Positions 9,076 to 16,879 of a DNA stretch of 64,000 bases are shown here, piece by piece. Position numbers and translations under genes: made by a program. The first letter of the stretch is position 1. The number at the start of each line of letters is the position of its first letter. The notes under the pieces were generated by a model. It was not told the DNA's origin. It searched no databases and saw only the letters and a list, made by a program, of their open reading frames with translations. Origin of the DNA: CAIXQW01 sp046049675 (GTDB taxonomy: Bacteria; Bacteroidota; Bacteroidia; Chitinophagales; Chitinophagaceae); contig JBJORA010000010.1 of the NCBI GenBank assembly GCA_046049675.1, forward strand, positions 11,100-75,099, read 5' to 3'.

Positions 9076-9666
9076 CTAACTCACTTTTTCTACCTGTATA
9101 TAGTTCAATTCTACAGGTTGGCTTCTGCCAAATATTTTCACTTCTACCTTTAGCTTCTTTTTTTCGTCGTTTACCTCTTGAATGGTACCGTTGAAATCGT
9201 TGAAAGGGCCATCAGTAATCTTAATAATTTCACCAACTAAATAGCTTTGAGAAGCCTGTCCACCAAGCTCAGCAACTTCGTCCATCTTACCGAACATTTT
9301 GTTGACCTCGCTTTTACGCAGTGATATTGGGTTCTCTTTACCTAAAAAGTGTATTACACCATTTAGCGCTGCTATAGCAGTTACTAGATTATCGTCTAGC
9401 TTGCCTTTTGCAGCTTCTAGCATAATATAACCTGGATACAAAATCTTTTCGCGCTCGCTGCGTTTGCCGCTTTGCATTTTAACGATTTTCTCCATTGGGC
9501 AAAGCACCTGGCTAATAAGATGTCCCCACGAGTTACGGCGGATTTCTAGATCCAAATACTCTTTTACTTTACGTTCTTTACCACTCACAACGCGCAATAC
9601 ATACCACTTTGATTCGGGGCCTGCAGGTGCACTCGTTGCTTGTTGTTCCACTACATTTTCTTCCAT
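9076..9666 (-). CDS. nusG: Transcription termination/antitermination factor NusG
   Basis: 196 residues. The NGN domain (about 20-130) begins with KWYVLRVVSGKERKVKEYL, and the KOW domain follows (VGEIIKITDGPFNDFNGTI, to the C-terminus). An N-terminal extension of about 20 residues rich in E, Q and A is common in this phylum. NusG binds RNA polymerase and couples it to Rho or to the ribosome. It lies 11 bp after secE. Unusually, a terminator rather than rplK follows. Confidence 0.97.
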   Translation of the reverse strand: MEENVVEQQATSAPAGPESKWYVLRVVSGKERKVKEYLDLEIRRNSWGHLISQVLCPMEKIVKMQSGKRSEREKILYPGYIMLEAAKGKLDDNLVTAIAALNGVIHFLGKENPISLRKSEVNKMFGKMDEVAELGGQASQSYLVGEIIKITDGPFNDFNGTIQEVNDEKKKLKVEVKIFGRSQPVELNYIQVEKVS

Positions 9667-9677
9667 AACCGTAGAAA

Positions 9678-9872
9678 TTAAGCGAGTAGGCTATAAATTG
9701 CTTTGAAAGCAGCACCTAGCACGCCATCCATTAAAAATACCAATAGCGTAATGATGGTAATGCATACCAACACAATTGCAGTGGTTTGCTGCAATTCGCT
9801 CCAACTTGGCCAAGTTACTTTGTGCAACAACTCATCGTAAGCACTTTGTATGTATGATCCTATTTTACTCAT
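9678..9872 (-). CDS. secE: Preprotein translocase subunit SecE
   Basis: 64 residues from the ATG at 9872 (MSKIGSYIQSAYDELLHKVTWPS). The amphipathic motif ELLHKVTWPSWSEL and one membrane helix (about 30-55) are the SecE core; single-helix SecE is normal outside enterobacteria. The frame is open further upstream to 9965, but that part overlaps tRNA-Trp and cannot be coding. SecE clamps SecY in the plasma membrane. It is followed by nusG, the classic pairing. Confidence 0.95.
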   Translation of the reverse strand: MSKIGSYIQSAYDELLHKVTWPSWSELQQTTAIVLVCITIITLLVFLMDGVLGAAFKAIYSLLA

Positions 9873-9935
9873 TATTCTTTTTCTTAAAGTATGAATGCTG
9901 CGCAAATCTAGCACAACATCTTTATATTTTGTTTG

Positions 9936-10006
9936 CACGGGCACAAGGATTCGAACCCTGACCAAAGGTTTTGGAGACCTGCATACTACCGTTATACTAT
10001 GCCCGT
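9936..10006 (-). tRNA. tRNA-Trp (CCA)
   Basis: 71 nt on the minus strand. Acceptor ACGGGCA pairs fully with TGCCCGT, discriminator G. The D arm is TATAACGGTAGTA and the anticodon loop CTCCAAA gives CCA. The T arm is AGGG-TTCGAAT-CCTT. CCA is not encoded. It lies about 60 bp upstream of secE, in the usual tuf-trnW-secE-nusG order. Confidence 0.97.
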
Positions 10007-10251
10007 GTTTAGGGTGTGTGTTTGTGTGTGGGTTTGGGTGTGGTGAGAATTAACTATTGTTTTCATTCCAATAGCACTCATTCTCATTCTGTTTCTCTTT
10101 CTCATTCTTAATTCCTCTTCTCTTTAAGGAGTTAAAAGTTGCAAAAAATGCTTCTAATCTACTCATTATCAGCATTTTACTGCTTTCAAATAAACTAAAC
10201 ATTAAACAGAAAATCTGTGTGTCAATATGTATAAAGAACTAGGTTGTAAAG
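10007..10251. other. Gene-free spacer with strand-asymmetric low-complexity DNA
   Basis: Between the tuf terminator and tRNA-Trp. On the plus strand, 10010-10045 is almost only G and T (repeats of GTGTG and GGTTTGGGTGTG), and 10078-10128 is pyrimidine-rich (CATTCT/TTTCTC/CTTCTC). The minus strand, from which tRNA-Trp is read, is therefore AC-rich next to the tRNA and purine-rich further upstream. No open frame, RNA fold or good promoter was seen. Confidence 0.6.
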
Positions 10252-10292
10252 TTAAAAAAGTCGTTGACCAATTTTTCGTTGGCCAACGACTT
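10252..10292 (-). terminator. Rho-independent terminator after tuf
   Basis: On the minus strand a 14-bp stem AAGTCGTTGGCCAA / TTGGTCAACGACTT (plus-strand arms 10279-10292 and 10258-10271) with a 7-nt loop is followed by TTTTT. It separates tuf from tRNA-Trp-secE-nusG. Confidence 0.93.
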
Positions 10293-10324
10293 CTATGTTT
10301 AAGCCACTGGCTTAGTAAACTGAA

Positions 10325-11512
10325 TTACTTAATGATCTCTGTAACCTGACCAGCACCTACTGTACGGCCACCTTCACGGATCGCAAACTTAAGACCTTTA
10401 TCCATCGCGATAGGGCCGATAAGTGTTACGTTGATTGTTACATTATCACCAGGCATTACCATTTCAACGCCTTCTGGAAGAGATACCTCACCAGTAATAT
10501 CCGTAGTACGGAAGTAGAACTGTGGACGGTACTTGTTGAAGAATGGTGTGTGACGACCACCTTCGTCCTTGCTCAATACGTAAACCTCACCTTTGAACTG
10601 AGTGTGCGGTGTAATTGAACCTGGAGCACAGATAACCATACCACGGCGGATATCAGCTTTCTCAATACCACGAAGCAAGATACCTGCGTTATCGCCAGCC
10701 TCACCTTCTTGTAACAACTTACGGAACATTTCCACACCTGTACAAGTAGACTTCAAGTTATCCTCACGGAAACCAACGATTTCAACTGGATCGTTTACAC
10801 GGATACGACCACGCTCAATACGACCAGTAGCAACTGTACCACGACCAGTAATAGTGAACACGTCCTCAACGCTCAACAAGAAAGGCATATCAACTGGACG
10901 TGGAGGCAATGGAATATACTCATCCACCGCGTTCATCAACTCGTCGATACATGGTACCCACTGAGCGTCACCAGCTAATGCACCGCTCGCACTACCCTTA
11001 ATTACAGGAGTGTTGTCGCCGTCAAAGCCATTTTTAGATAATAGATCACGAACCTCGATTTCAACTAGCTCAAGAAGCTCAGCATCATCTACAAGGTCAA
11101 CTTTATTTAAGAAAACTACGATACGAGGTACACCTACCTGGCGAGCCAAAAGGATGTGCTCACGTGTTTGAGGCATTGGACCATCAGTAGCAGCAACCAC
11201 TAGAATTGCACCATCCATCTGTGCAGCACCAGTAATCATGTTCTTCACATAATCGGCGTGACCTGGACAGTCAACGTGCGCATAGTGGCGGTTTGCTGTT
11301 TGATACTCTACGTGTGCTGTATTAATAGTAATACCACGCTCTTTTTCTTCTGGAGCTCCGTCAATATCATCGTACTTCTTCAACTCTGCAAGACCCTTCT
11401 GTGAAAGAATACTTGTGATAGCAGCAGTTAAAGTTGTTTTACCATGGTCAACGTGACCGATAGTACCAATGTTAACGTGGGGTTTATCCCTCTTAAATTC
11501 CTCTTTAGCCAT
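10325..11512 (-). CDS. tuf: Translation elongation factor Tu
   Basis: 395 residues, complete. GTPase motifs: GHVDHGKT (about 19-26), DCPGHAD (about 81) and NKVDL (about 136), followed by the two beta-barrel domains ending in GRTVGAGQVTEIIK. EF-Tu delivers aminoacyl-tRNA to the ribosome. It has its own consensus promoter and a strong terminator, so it is a single-gene unit here. Confidence 0.99.
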   Translation of the reverse strand: MAKEEFKRDKPHVNIGTIGHVDHGKTTLTAAITSILSQKGLAELKKYDDIDGAPEEKERGITINTAHVEYQTANRHYAHVDCPGHADYVKNMITGAAQMDGAILVVAATDGPMPQTREHILLARQVGVPRIVVFLNKVDLVDDAELLELVEIEVRDLLSKNGFDGDNTPVIKGSASGALAGDAQWVPCIDELMNAVDEYIPLPPRPVDMPFLLSVEDVFTITGRGTVATGRIERGRIRVNDPVEIVGFREDNLKSTCTGVEMFRKLLQEGEAGDNAGILLRGIEKADIRRGMVICAPGSITPHTQFKGEVYVLSKDEGGRHTPFFNKYRPQFYFRTTDITGEVSLPEGVEMVMPGDNVTINVTLIGPIAMDKGLKFAIREGGRTVGAGQVTEIIK

Positions 11513-11551
11513 TTTTATCGAATTTTAATTTTGGTTGATTTTCTGAGTGTG

Positions 11552-11584
11552 CAAAGGTAAGATTAATTAATTGATTTCACCAAA
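11552..11584 (-). promoter_or_regulatory. Promoter of tuf
   Basis: On the minus strand TTTG (11584-11581), 21 bp, then TACCTTTG (11559-11552): an exact Bacteroidota -33/-7 promoter with allowed spacing. The AT-rich spacer contains AATTAATTAAT. The leader is about 30-35 nt. Confidence 0.85.
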
Positions 11585-11703
11585 ATTTATGTTCCACCTA
11601 AAATCTTTGGTTTTGCTGACATTTAGCAGTAAACTGAACTCAGCATTGGTTTCTTTATGCCTACCCTTCTATGGTCTTGCGTTAACCAAGAGCTTTGCAA
11701 CGA

Positions 11704-12576
11704 TCAGGGTTTATCCGCAGCTTTTACCATACTGTCCAAAACAGCTACCCTCGCCTCCAAGCGCTGAAGCTTTTGCTCAGTTGTTTCAGAGGCTGTTTGC
11801 GGTGCTCGATATTCTTGCTGCCATTTCTGCCATGCTATGATGCAGCCTGGCAACAACATCAGCGTAATGCTTACATACCATATTACAGCAGTTATTGGAT
11901 TTCTTTTACGAGCAGACGAATGTGTAGCGTTTTGAAATCCTAAGTAACGTGTAACTAAAAAAGAAGCAACACCAATAAACAAACAATTAATGAGGTAAAA
12001 GTATAGACCACCAAGTGTTTCTTGCCAATCAAGATGCACTAGGCCATGTGCAGAAGTGCACAGCGGGGGCATACAGGCGGTGGCAACTGCAACCCCGGCT
12101 AAGATTTTTGCACCATCGCGTTTTACAATACCAATAAGGCCTGCAAGACCCCCAAAAAGTGCTAGCAAAATATCAAACACAGTAGCCCTGTCAAATGCAT
12201 GTAGTTGATCAGTGTACTTATGAAACGGATTAATCAAAAAAAATAAAGTTGCACTACAAATACTCACCACTGTCATCAGCAACCAATTCTTCAAGCTCAT
12301 ACGCCGTAAAGCATCGTCGTTGATTGCTAAAGCAAACGCATAGCCCACTACCGGCCCCATGAGCGGGCTAATAAGCATAGCGCCTACCACTGCACTGCTG
12401 CTATTGGTGCTTAAGCCAATGCTAGCAATAACCATAGCAATACACAGTATCCATAAATTGTAACCTTTAAACTCTGCACCAGCTTTAACCTCTGCATAGC
12501 TCGTCGCAAAATCTTCTTCAAGTTCTAACGAGAAGTGTTGTTTAATGGTGTTCAGTATGTTTTGATGCCAGCCCAA
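11704..12576 (-). CDS. DUF389 membrane protein
   Basis: 290 residues. The DUF389 (TIGR00341-type) core occupies about 40-260 with around six helices, including the diagnostic STNSSSAVVGAMLISPLMGPVVG stretch and ACMPPLCT, rich in small residues. The C-terminus (TEQKLQRLEARVAVLDSM) is a short coiled coil. The function of the family is not established; a transport role is often assumed. The only start consistent with the family N-terminus is TTG at 12576, with an in-frame stop three codons upstream. Monocistronic. Confidence 0.85.
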   Translation of the reverse strand: MGWHQNILNTIKQHFSLELEEDFATSYAEVKAGAEFKGYNLWILCIAMVIASIGLSTNSSSAVVGAMLISPLMGPVVGYAFALAINDDALRRMSLKNWLLMTVVSICSATLFFLINPFHKYTDQLHAFDRATVFDILLALFGGLAGLIGIVKRDGAKILAGVAVATACMPPLCTSAHGLVHLDWQETLGGLYFYLINCLFIGVASFLVTRYLGFQNATHSSARKRNPITAVIWYVSITLMLLPGCIIAWQKWQQEYRAPQTASETTEQKLQRLEARVAVLDSMVKAADKP

Positions 12577-12673
12577 ACTAAATTATAATTTGCAATCTTA
12601 CGAACGAATAGTGGCATATGACACATGTACTTAGTAAATATATATTCATTGCCAATACAAAAGACTTTGACCT

Positions 12674-12700
12674 GCTACTAGCGAGTAAGTTGCTAGTAGC
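12674..12700 (-). terminator. Perfect hairpin overlapping the stop of the T9SS protein
   Basis: GCTACTAGC - 9 nt - GCTAGTAGC, a perfect 9-bp stem. Its right arm (plus 12692-12700) contains the TAG stop of the upstream gene. No T-tract follows on the minus strand, so it is either a weak terminator or a 3'-end-stabilising hairpin. Confidence 0.45.
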
Positions 12701-13487
12701 CTATTAATAACTTATGTATTACTAGTGTTGTATTGTCTTCAGAAATACGAAAAACATACATGCCGAAAGGAAGATTTTCACGTTGCACCTCAAATTCATT
12801 GCCAGAAACATTCTCAATTTTGCGCACAACTTGCCCGTTTACATTGCAAATCGTAACGCAGGCCTTAGTGAATTTGTGAGTACATTTAATAATTGTGGTT
12901 GTAGTAAATGGATTGGGAATTGCCTGCAACTCATAGTTGTTGTCAGATTCTTTTAGTTTAAGCGTAGTTTGCCCCGCTTGTATGCAAGCATTAGCTATGC
13001 TATTGTAAGCATAATCCTTTATAGTAAACGATAACGAATTTGCTGTTAAATCCAGCCTTGCCCAACCATAGTGGACGTTTCCTCCTACCACTAGCTTTAA
13101 TGCCAAATACTTGTTGCTTGCACTTACCCAATTTCCCGAATTTGCTCCCCATGCCATTATACCTACCTCGCTTGAATCGTACCAAGTATTATTGGTGTCG
13201 CAAATATTTGAGAAAGATGGTAATGCCCATGGTGAACGCAAATTGCCAGAGGAATCTCCGGCAAAGGCATTATTATTCTGAGCAATGCAAATAATCTTGT
13301 CAAGTGCAGCGTAAGAAATAATGAAATCGTCCACAAGATCATTGTTCAAATCCAATGCAAAGCTAGCACTTGGCGTTGCGTCAGGAATGTCAGTATAGAT
13401 GATTTGAGCATTAGCATCATTGAGATAAAAAAGTCCAATTAATACACGTACTGCAAATTGTGAAAGCCTGATAGAAAAACTAGTCAT
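12693..13487 (-). CDS. T9SS type A sorting domain-containing secreted protein
   Basis: 264 residues from the ATG at 13487, chosen because it puts a signal peptide (ending LNDANAQ) at the N-terminus; an upstream ATG at 13547 would bury it. The middle part (DIPDATPSASFALDLNNDLVDDF, then TWYDSSEVGIMAWG and HYGWARLDL) is of a kind common in Bacteroidota exported proteins, with a calcium-loop-like DLNNDLVDDF. The last ~80 residues are a typical T9SS sorting domain (IPNPFTTTT ... VTICNVNGQVV ... GMYVFRISEDN). It is presumably exported across the outer membrane and anchored or released. The role is unknown. Confidence 0.82.
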   Translation of the reverse strand: MTSFSIRLSQFAVRVLIGLFYLNDANAQIIYTDIPDATPSASFALDLNNDLVDDFIISYAALDKIICIAQNNNAFAGDSSGNLRSPWALPSFSNICDTNNTWYDSSEVGIMAWGANSGNWVSASNKYLALKLVVGGNVHYGWARLDLTANSLSFTIKDYAYNSIANACIQAGQTTLKLKESDNNYELQAIPNPFTTTTIIKCTHKFTKACVTICNVNGQVVRKIENVSGNEFEVQRENLPFGMYVFRISEDNTTLVIHKLLIGY

Positions 13488-13753
13488 AATAATAGCTAAA
13501 CCAAAGTACGAAATAAATTGGTTGAAATCTGAAATTACTTTGTGCAAACATAATTAACATATTAGATTACTTATACAAACACTTGCGCTGAAGCAAAAAG
13601 TACAATGATGTTCATATAGGAGCAACTGGCATGCAATTAAAAACGATTTTGTATCAAATGCACAAATTATTTATCTTTGAATAGGAACGCATGTCGTTAG
13701 TAAATCACAAGGTAATCTGTTAGTGGCCGCGTAGCTTAGATGATTAGAAAGAA

Positions 13754-13761
13754 TACATTTG
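13754..13761 (+). promoter_or_regulatory. -7 box in the spacer before the GT-C-like gene
   Basis: TACATTTG, 28 nt before the ATG at 13790, matches the -7 consensus. No clear -33 element is at the right distance. The rest of the 13548-13789 spacer holds no frame. Confidence 0.35.
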
Positions 13762-13789
13762 ACAAAAGTTCGACATACAAAAACAATAA

Positions 13790-15166
13790 ATGCACAAGCT
13801 TATCGTGATAAAATTCTTAAAGCAATGGTACTCTATCTTGATCGTACTTGTGACCTGTGTTTGGGTATTTTTTAATTTGACATTATATAAAGGCAGTGGA
13901 CTTTTTACCTATGATAAAGCAGGCTACCAACTTTATTTGCCTGCAATTTTTATTTATGAAGATATTAAAGATTATAACTGGTACGATAGCCTTGTGATGA
14001 AGTACTCTATCACAAACGGACTTCCAGGAAAATTTGGCTTAAATCGCAACACTGGTTTTAACGTCAATACCTACCCTATTGGCAGTGCAATCTGTAACCT
14101 TCCATTTTTTCTTTTTGCAGATCTATGGGCAAAATGTACGTTACAATACCCGCGTGATGGATTTTCTTGGGGGTATCAATTGTACGCGAGTTTGGCATCA
14201 ATTGTCTATTCCTTTCTTGGCTTATTGGTACTTAGGAAAACCCTAAAACCATTGTTTTCAATCCATGTAGTTCATTTTGTAATCTTGGTAATTTTTTTTG
14301 GAACTAATCTTTACAACTATGCAGTGCTCGATCCCGGCATGAGCCACCCGATTTCCTTTTTTCTTTTTTCAGTATTACTCTATTATCTCCTGAGGCTTCG
14401 GGATACAAATCAAATAAAATACAGCATCCTCTTTGGCCTGGTTTTGGGCTTAAGTTTTATAACAAGAAACACTGCAATTTTACTAGGTCTGTTTCCGCTA
14501 GTAGCATATTTACTAGATAATACTAACAAGTATACTTTTAGATCTAAGTTAATCAACATCAGTATTATCGGTAGTTTTTTTTTAATAGGCAGTCTACCGC
14601 AAATCGCGTATATCTATCTTGTTACGGGTAAGCTTTGGGTAAACACATATAGCGGATCAAAGTTTAACTTTCTAAACCCAGAAATAATCAATGGTTTGTT
14701 TAGCTTTAGAAAAGGGCTGTTAGTTTACACACCCCTGATTATATTACCTTTTATTGGTTTATTCTACACAGTTAAGCAGAAGCAATTTAGGTCTTATGCA
14801 ATTACCCTAGCCTGTTATTTAGTGGTTTTTATTTACTTCAGCTTTTCTTGGGAAATGTGGTATTACGGATGGGGCTACGGCTGCCGACCTTTTATTGAAG
14901 TATATGCTTTGCTTGCCATCCCACTAGCGATTATACTGGAGGAAATAGTGGCCCTAAGAGTCTTTGCGAGATCTGCAGTTTTATCCATCATTATTCTTCT
15001 TATTTCCTTAAACTTATTTCAAAGTTGGCAGTATCGGAAGTACATACTGCATGGCGACAGCGTTAATATGAAATACTACTTTAGAATTTTCTTAAAGACA
15101 AACATCACTGATGCAGATAGAGCTTTGATAGATAGCAGCATGCCTATGGATTCTGGTGGATGGTAG
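13790..15166 (+). CDS. Polytopic membrane protein, GT-C glycosyltransferase-like
   Basis: 458 residues with roughly ten helices. After helix 1 (about 15-33) comes a large outer loop with YDKAGYQLYLPAIFIYEDIKD and the NTYPIGSAICNLPFFLFAD segment, the layout of uncharacterised GT-C-type mannosyltransferase relatives in Bacteroidota. The usual D-E/D-D catalytic pair is not obvious: the acidic residues are YDKAGYQ and YEDIKDY. A late loop (SWEMWYYGWGYGCRPFIE) resembles the conserved segment before the last helices in such proteins. Codon use is more AT-rich than the neighbours. It stands alone; enzymatic activity is inferred only from topology. Confidence 0.7.
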   Translation: MHKLIVIKFLKQWYSILIVLVTCVWVFFNLTLYKGSGLFTYDKAGYQLYLPAIFIYEDIKDYNWYDSLVMKYSITNGLPGKFGLNRNTGFNVNTYPIGSAICNLPFFLFADLWAKCTLQYPRDGFSWGYQLYASLASIVYSFLGLLVLRKTLKPLFSIHVVHFVILVIFFGTNLYNYAVLDPGMSHPISFFLFSVLLYYLLRLRDTNQIKYSILFGLVLGLSFITRNTAILLGLFPLVAYLLDNTNKYTFRSKLINISIIGSFFLIGSLPQIAYIYLVTGKLWVNTYSGSKFNFLNPEIINGLFSFRKGLLVYTPLIILPFIGLFYTVKQKQFRSYAITLACYLVVFIYFSFSWEMWYYGWGYGCRPFIEVYALLAIPLAIILEEIVALRVFARSAVLSIIILLISLNLFQSWQYRKYILHGDSVNMKYYFRIFLKTNITDADRALIDSSMPMDSGGW

Positions 15167-15200
15167 GAGGTACAAGATTTGCTAGTGATGATTTTCTGCC

Positions 15201-16511
15201 TTATTCCTTCACAATAGTCTTATAATAACTGCGACCATCTTTGCCCTCCAATTTCAAAAAATAAACCCCAGCACAAAACGTGCTTAAATCTAATATGCAG
15301 CCATTGGCATTAAAGTTTGCACATACATTAAATTTCTGCCCACTAGTATTGTAGATCGCAATAGCGTCATCATTCAGCATCAAATCCTTTGTTTGAATTA
15401 CTATACGATCTTTTGTTGGATTTGGGAAAACATCAATGCTTGTAGAAGTGAAAACAGCTTCGTTCGATAGTGGCGCACAATTAATAGCACTGCCACTTTG
15501 CTCTGAAAATACGCCGTTAGCAACAGACCAATTATACCATGTGCCACCGTTACCATTTTTCCAATCGTTGAGGTTGAAAGTTTTATTGCCTGTGCTATCC
15601 CCTTTTATTTGGTATGCTTTTACAGCTAGGCCTCCCAGGTTCCATGTCAAAGGATTGCCAGATGAACAATTTTCGGGAGTTTGCGATGCCAGTTCGCAAT
15701 TAGATTGAATAAAGTAAGCGTTGTCGTCGTACGTAGGATAGCCACCGTAAACTTTTGCAATGCCATTCGTGTCAATACACACTGCAGCGTATTCGTCGCA
15801 TGCAATTGCCGTAGCAAAAACGCCGTAGTCATTTTTGATTCTAGCTAAGAATGTCATTAGTCTGCCCTTTCTATCGGGGTTATCAAAATGTGTATCAGTT
15901 ATTGTACTGTCTAGGTATTTATTAATGATAAATTTGGCTGAGTCTACTTTTACAGAGTTATCAAATGGATTAGCCAATGCAGTAGCAGAAGTCACCGTAC
16001 CATTTTGTGCAGAGAAATAATATTGCCCCTGTATAGCCATGCCAGCGCTTGTACCACCAATCACAATATTACGTTGTGCGATGGCTTGTTTAATGGCATT
16101 GTCAACTGGCGTATTTCGCCAATACGAAATATAGTTCCATTGGTCGCCACCCGCAAACCATATCGCTTCTGCTTGCTGAATTTTTTGTAGCACATAAGCT
16201 TCGCTACTTGCAGCAGCACTATTGCATACAATGGTTTCTACTGAATTTACATTAATACCTAATCCAGAATACAAATACGTATTATAACCGTTAGAACCGC
16301 TAGCCCTCAATACCAAAACATCTCCCCCATTGGCTCTTTGCAAAAACCATTTCATGGCATTATCGTCCTCAGATGCACCACCCATTAAACACACGCCACC
16401 GCTTGGTGTAGTAGTAATGTCGGCACTATTGCCAGTAAAGTAAGATGTGTAAGTCTGCCCGTATGTTAAGCAAGGAAGGAAGCTTAGGAGTAAGATTAGA
16501 AATTTGTGCAT
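15201..16511 (-). CDS. Secreted cyanophycinase-like peptidase (S51) with T9SS sorting domain
   Basis: 436 residues from the ATG at 16511 (MHKFLILLLSFLPCLTYGQ signal peptide); an ATG 20 codons upstream would add a charged leader and is less likely. The S51 core (about 25-300) has the nucleophile elbow IGGTSAGMAI with Ser155 and TDTHFDNPDRKGRL with His208, the pattern of cyanophycinase rather than dipeptidase E. The C-terminal ~80 residues (VFPNPTKDRIVIQ ... GVYFLKLEGKDG) are a type A T9SS sorting domain. Cyanophycinase cleaves beta-Asp-Arg dipeptides from cyanophycin; an exported form would act on external polymer or another isopeptide. Three bp after the end of the DUF6804 gene, so possibly in the nuoG operon. 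Confidence 0.88.
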   Translation of the reverse strand: MHKFLILLLSFLPCLTYGQTYTSYFTGNSADITTTPSGGVCLMGGASEDDNAMKWFLQRANGGDVLVLRASGSNGYNTYLYSGLGINVNSVETIVCNSAAASSEAYVLQKIQQAEAIWFAGGDQWNYISYWRNTPVDNAIKQAIAQRNIVIGGTSAGMAIQGQYYFSAQNGTVTSATALANPFDNSVKVDSAKFIINKYLDSTITDTHFDNPDRKGRLMTFLARIKNDYGVFATAIACDEYAAVCIDTNGIAKVYGGYPTYDDNAYFIQSNCELASQTPENCSSGNPLTWNLGGLAVKAYQIKGDSTGNKTFNLNDWKNGNGGTWYNWSVANGVFSEQSGSAINCAPLSNEAVFTSTSIDVFPNPTKDRIVIQTKDLMLNDDAIAIYNTSGQKFNVCANFNANGCILDLSTFCAGVYFLKLEGKDGRSYYKTIVKE

Positions 16512-16574
16512 GATGTGCTTGCGTAGATTATAAAAAGAAGTTTTGATGAGATTCTCTCTTAAGCATTTCATTTA

Positions 16575-16874
16575 TTAAAACGTTTTATTCTTGTTTGAAA
16601 TAAACAAAGTTAATACAAGACCGATAGCCACAATTACATCAACAATATTCCAAACTTGTCGTCCTAAAGAAATCTTGAATATTGGTTGAAATAATATTGC
16701 TAGAGCTATATAAATAAAAGTAATATTTTGTTCATTGCTTTTATAAGCTTCAAATGCTAAAAAGCCAAAACCAATTAAAGCAAAGAAGCGTACAAGTTGA
16801 TAAAAACCATAGGGCATGTCTGCTAAACAAAGCAAACAAAGAATTGCTAAAACTATTTTGACGGCATTAGCCAC
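16575..16874 (-). CDS. Small DUF6804 membrane protein
   Basis: 99 residues, three to four helices. The sequence DMPYGFYQLVRFFALIGFGFLA, followed by ILFQPIFKISLGRQVWNIVDV, matches my memory of the DUF6804 family, which has no known function. It starts with GTG at 16874, 5 bp after the nuoG stop, so translation is probably coupled. An internal ATG at MPYGFYQ would remove the first helix and is less likely. Confidence 0.75.
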   Translation of the reverse strand: MANAVKIVLAILCLLCLADMPYGFYQLVRFFALIGFGFLAFEAYKSNEQNITFIYIALAILFQPIFKISLGRQVWNIVDVIVAIGLVLTLFISNKNKTF

Positions 16875-16879
16875 TAAAG

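Noticed and set aside
9873..9965. An N-terminal extension of secE by 31 codons
   Set aside because: It overlaps tRNA-Trp and the family N-terminus starts at the ATG at 9872.
13725..13775. A tRNA-like stretch (GCCGCGTAGCTTAGATGATTAGAAAG ... GTTCGA split over the spacer)
   Set aside because: The D-arm-like and T-loop-like parts are about 9 nt too close, no anticodon stem forms, and no matching 3' acceptor strand exists. At most a decayed fragment, more likely chance.
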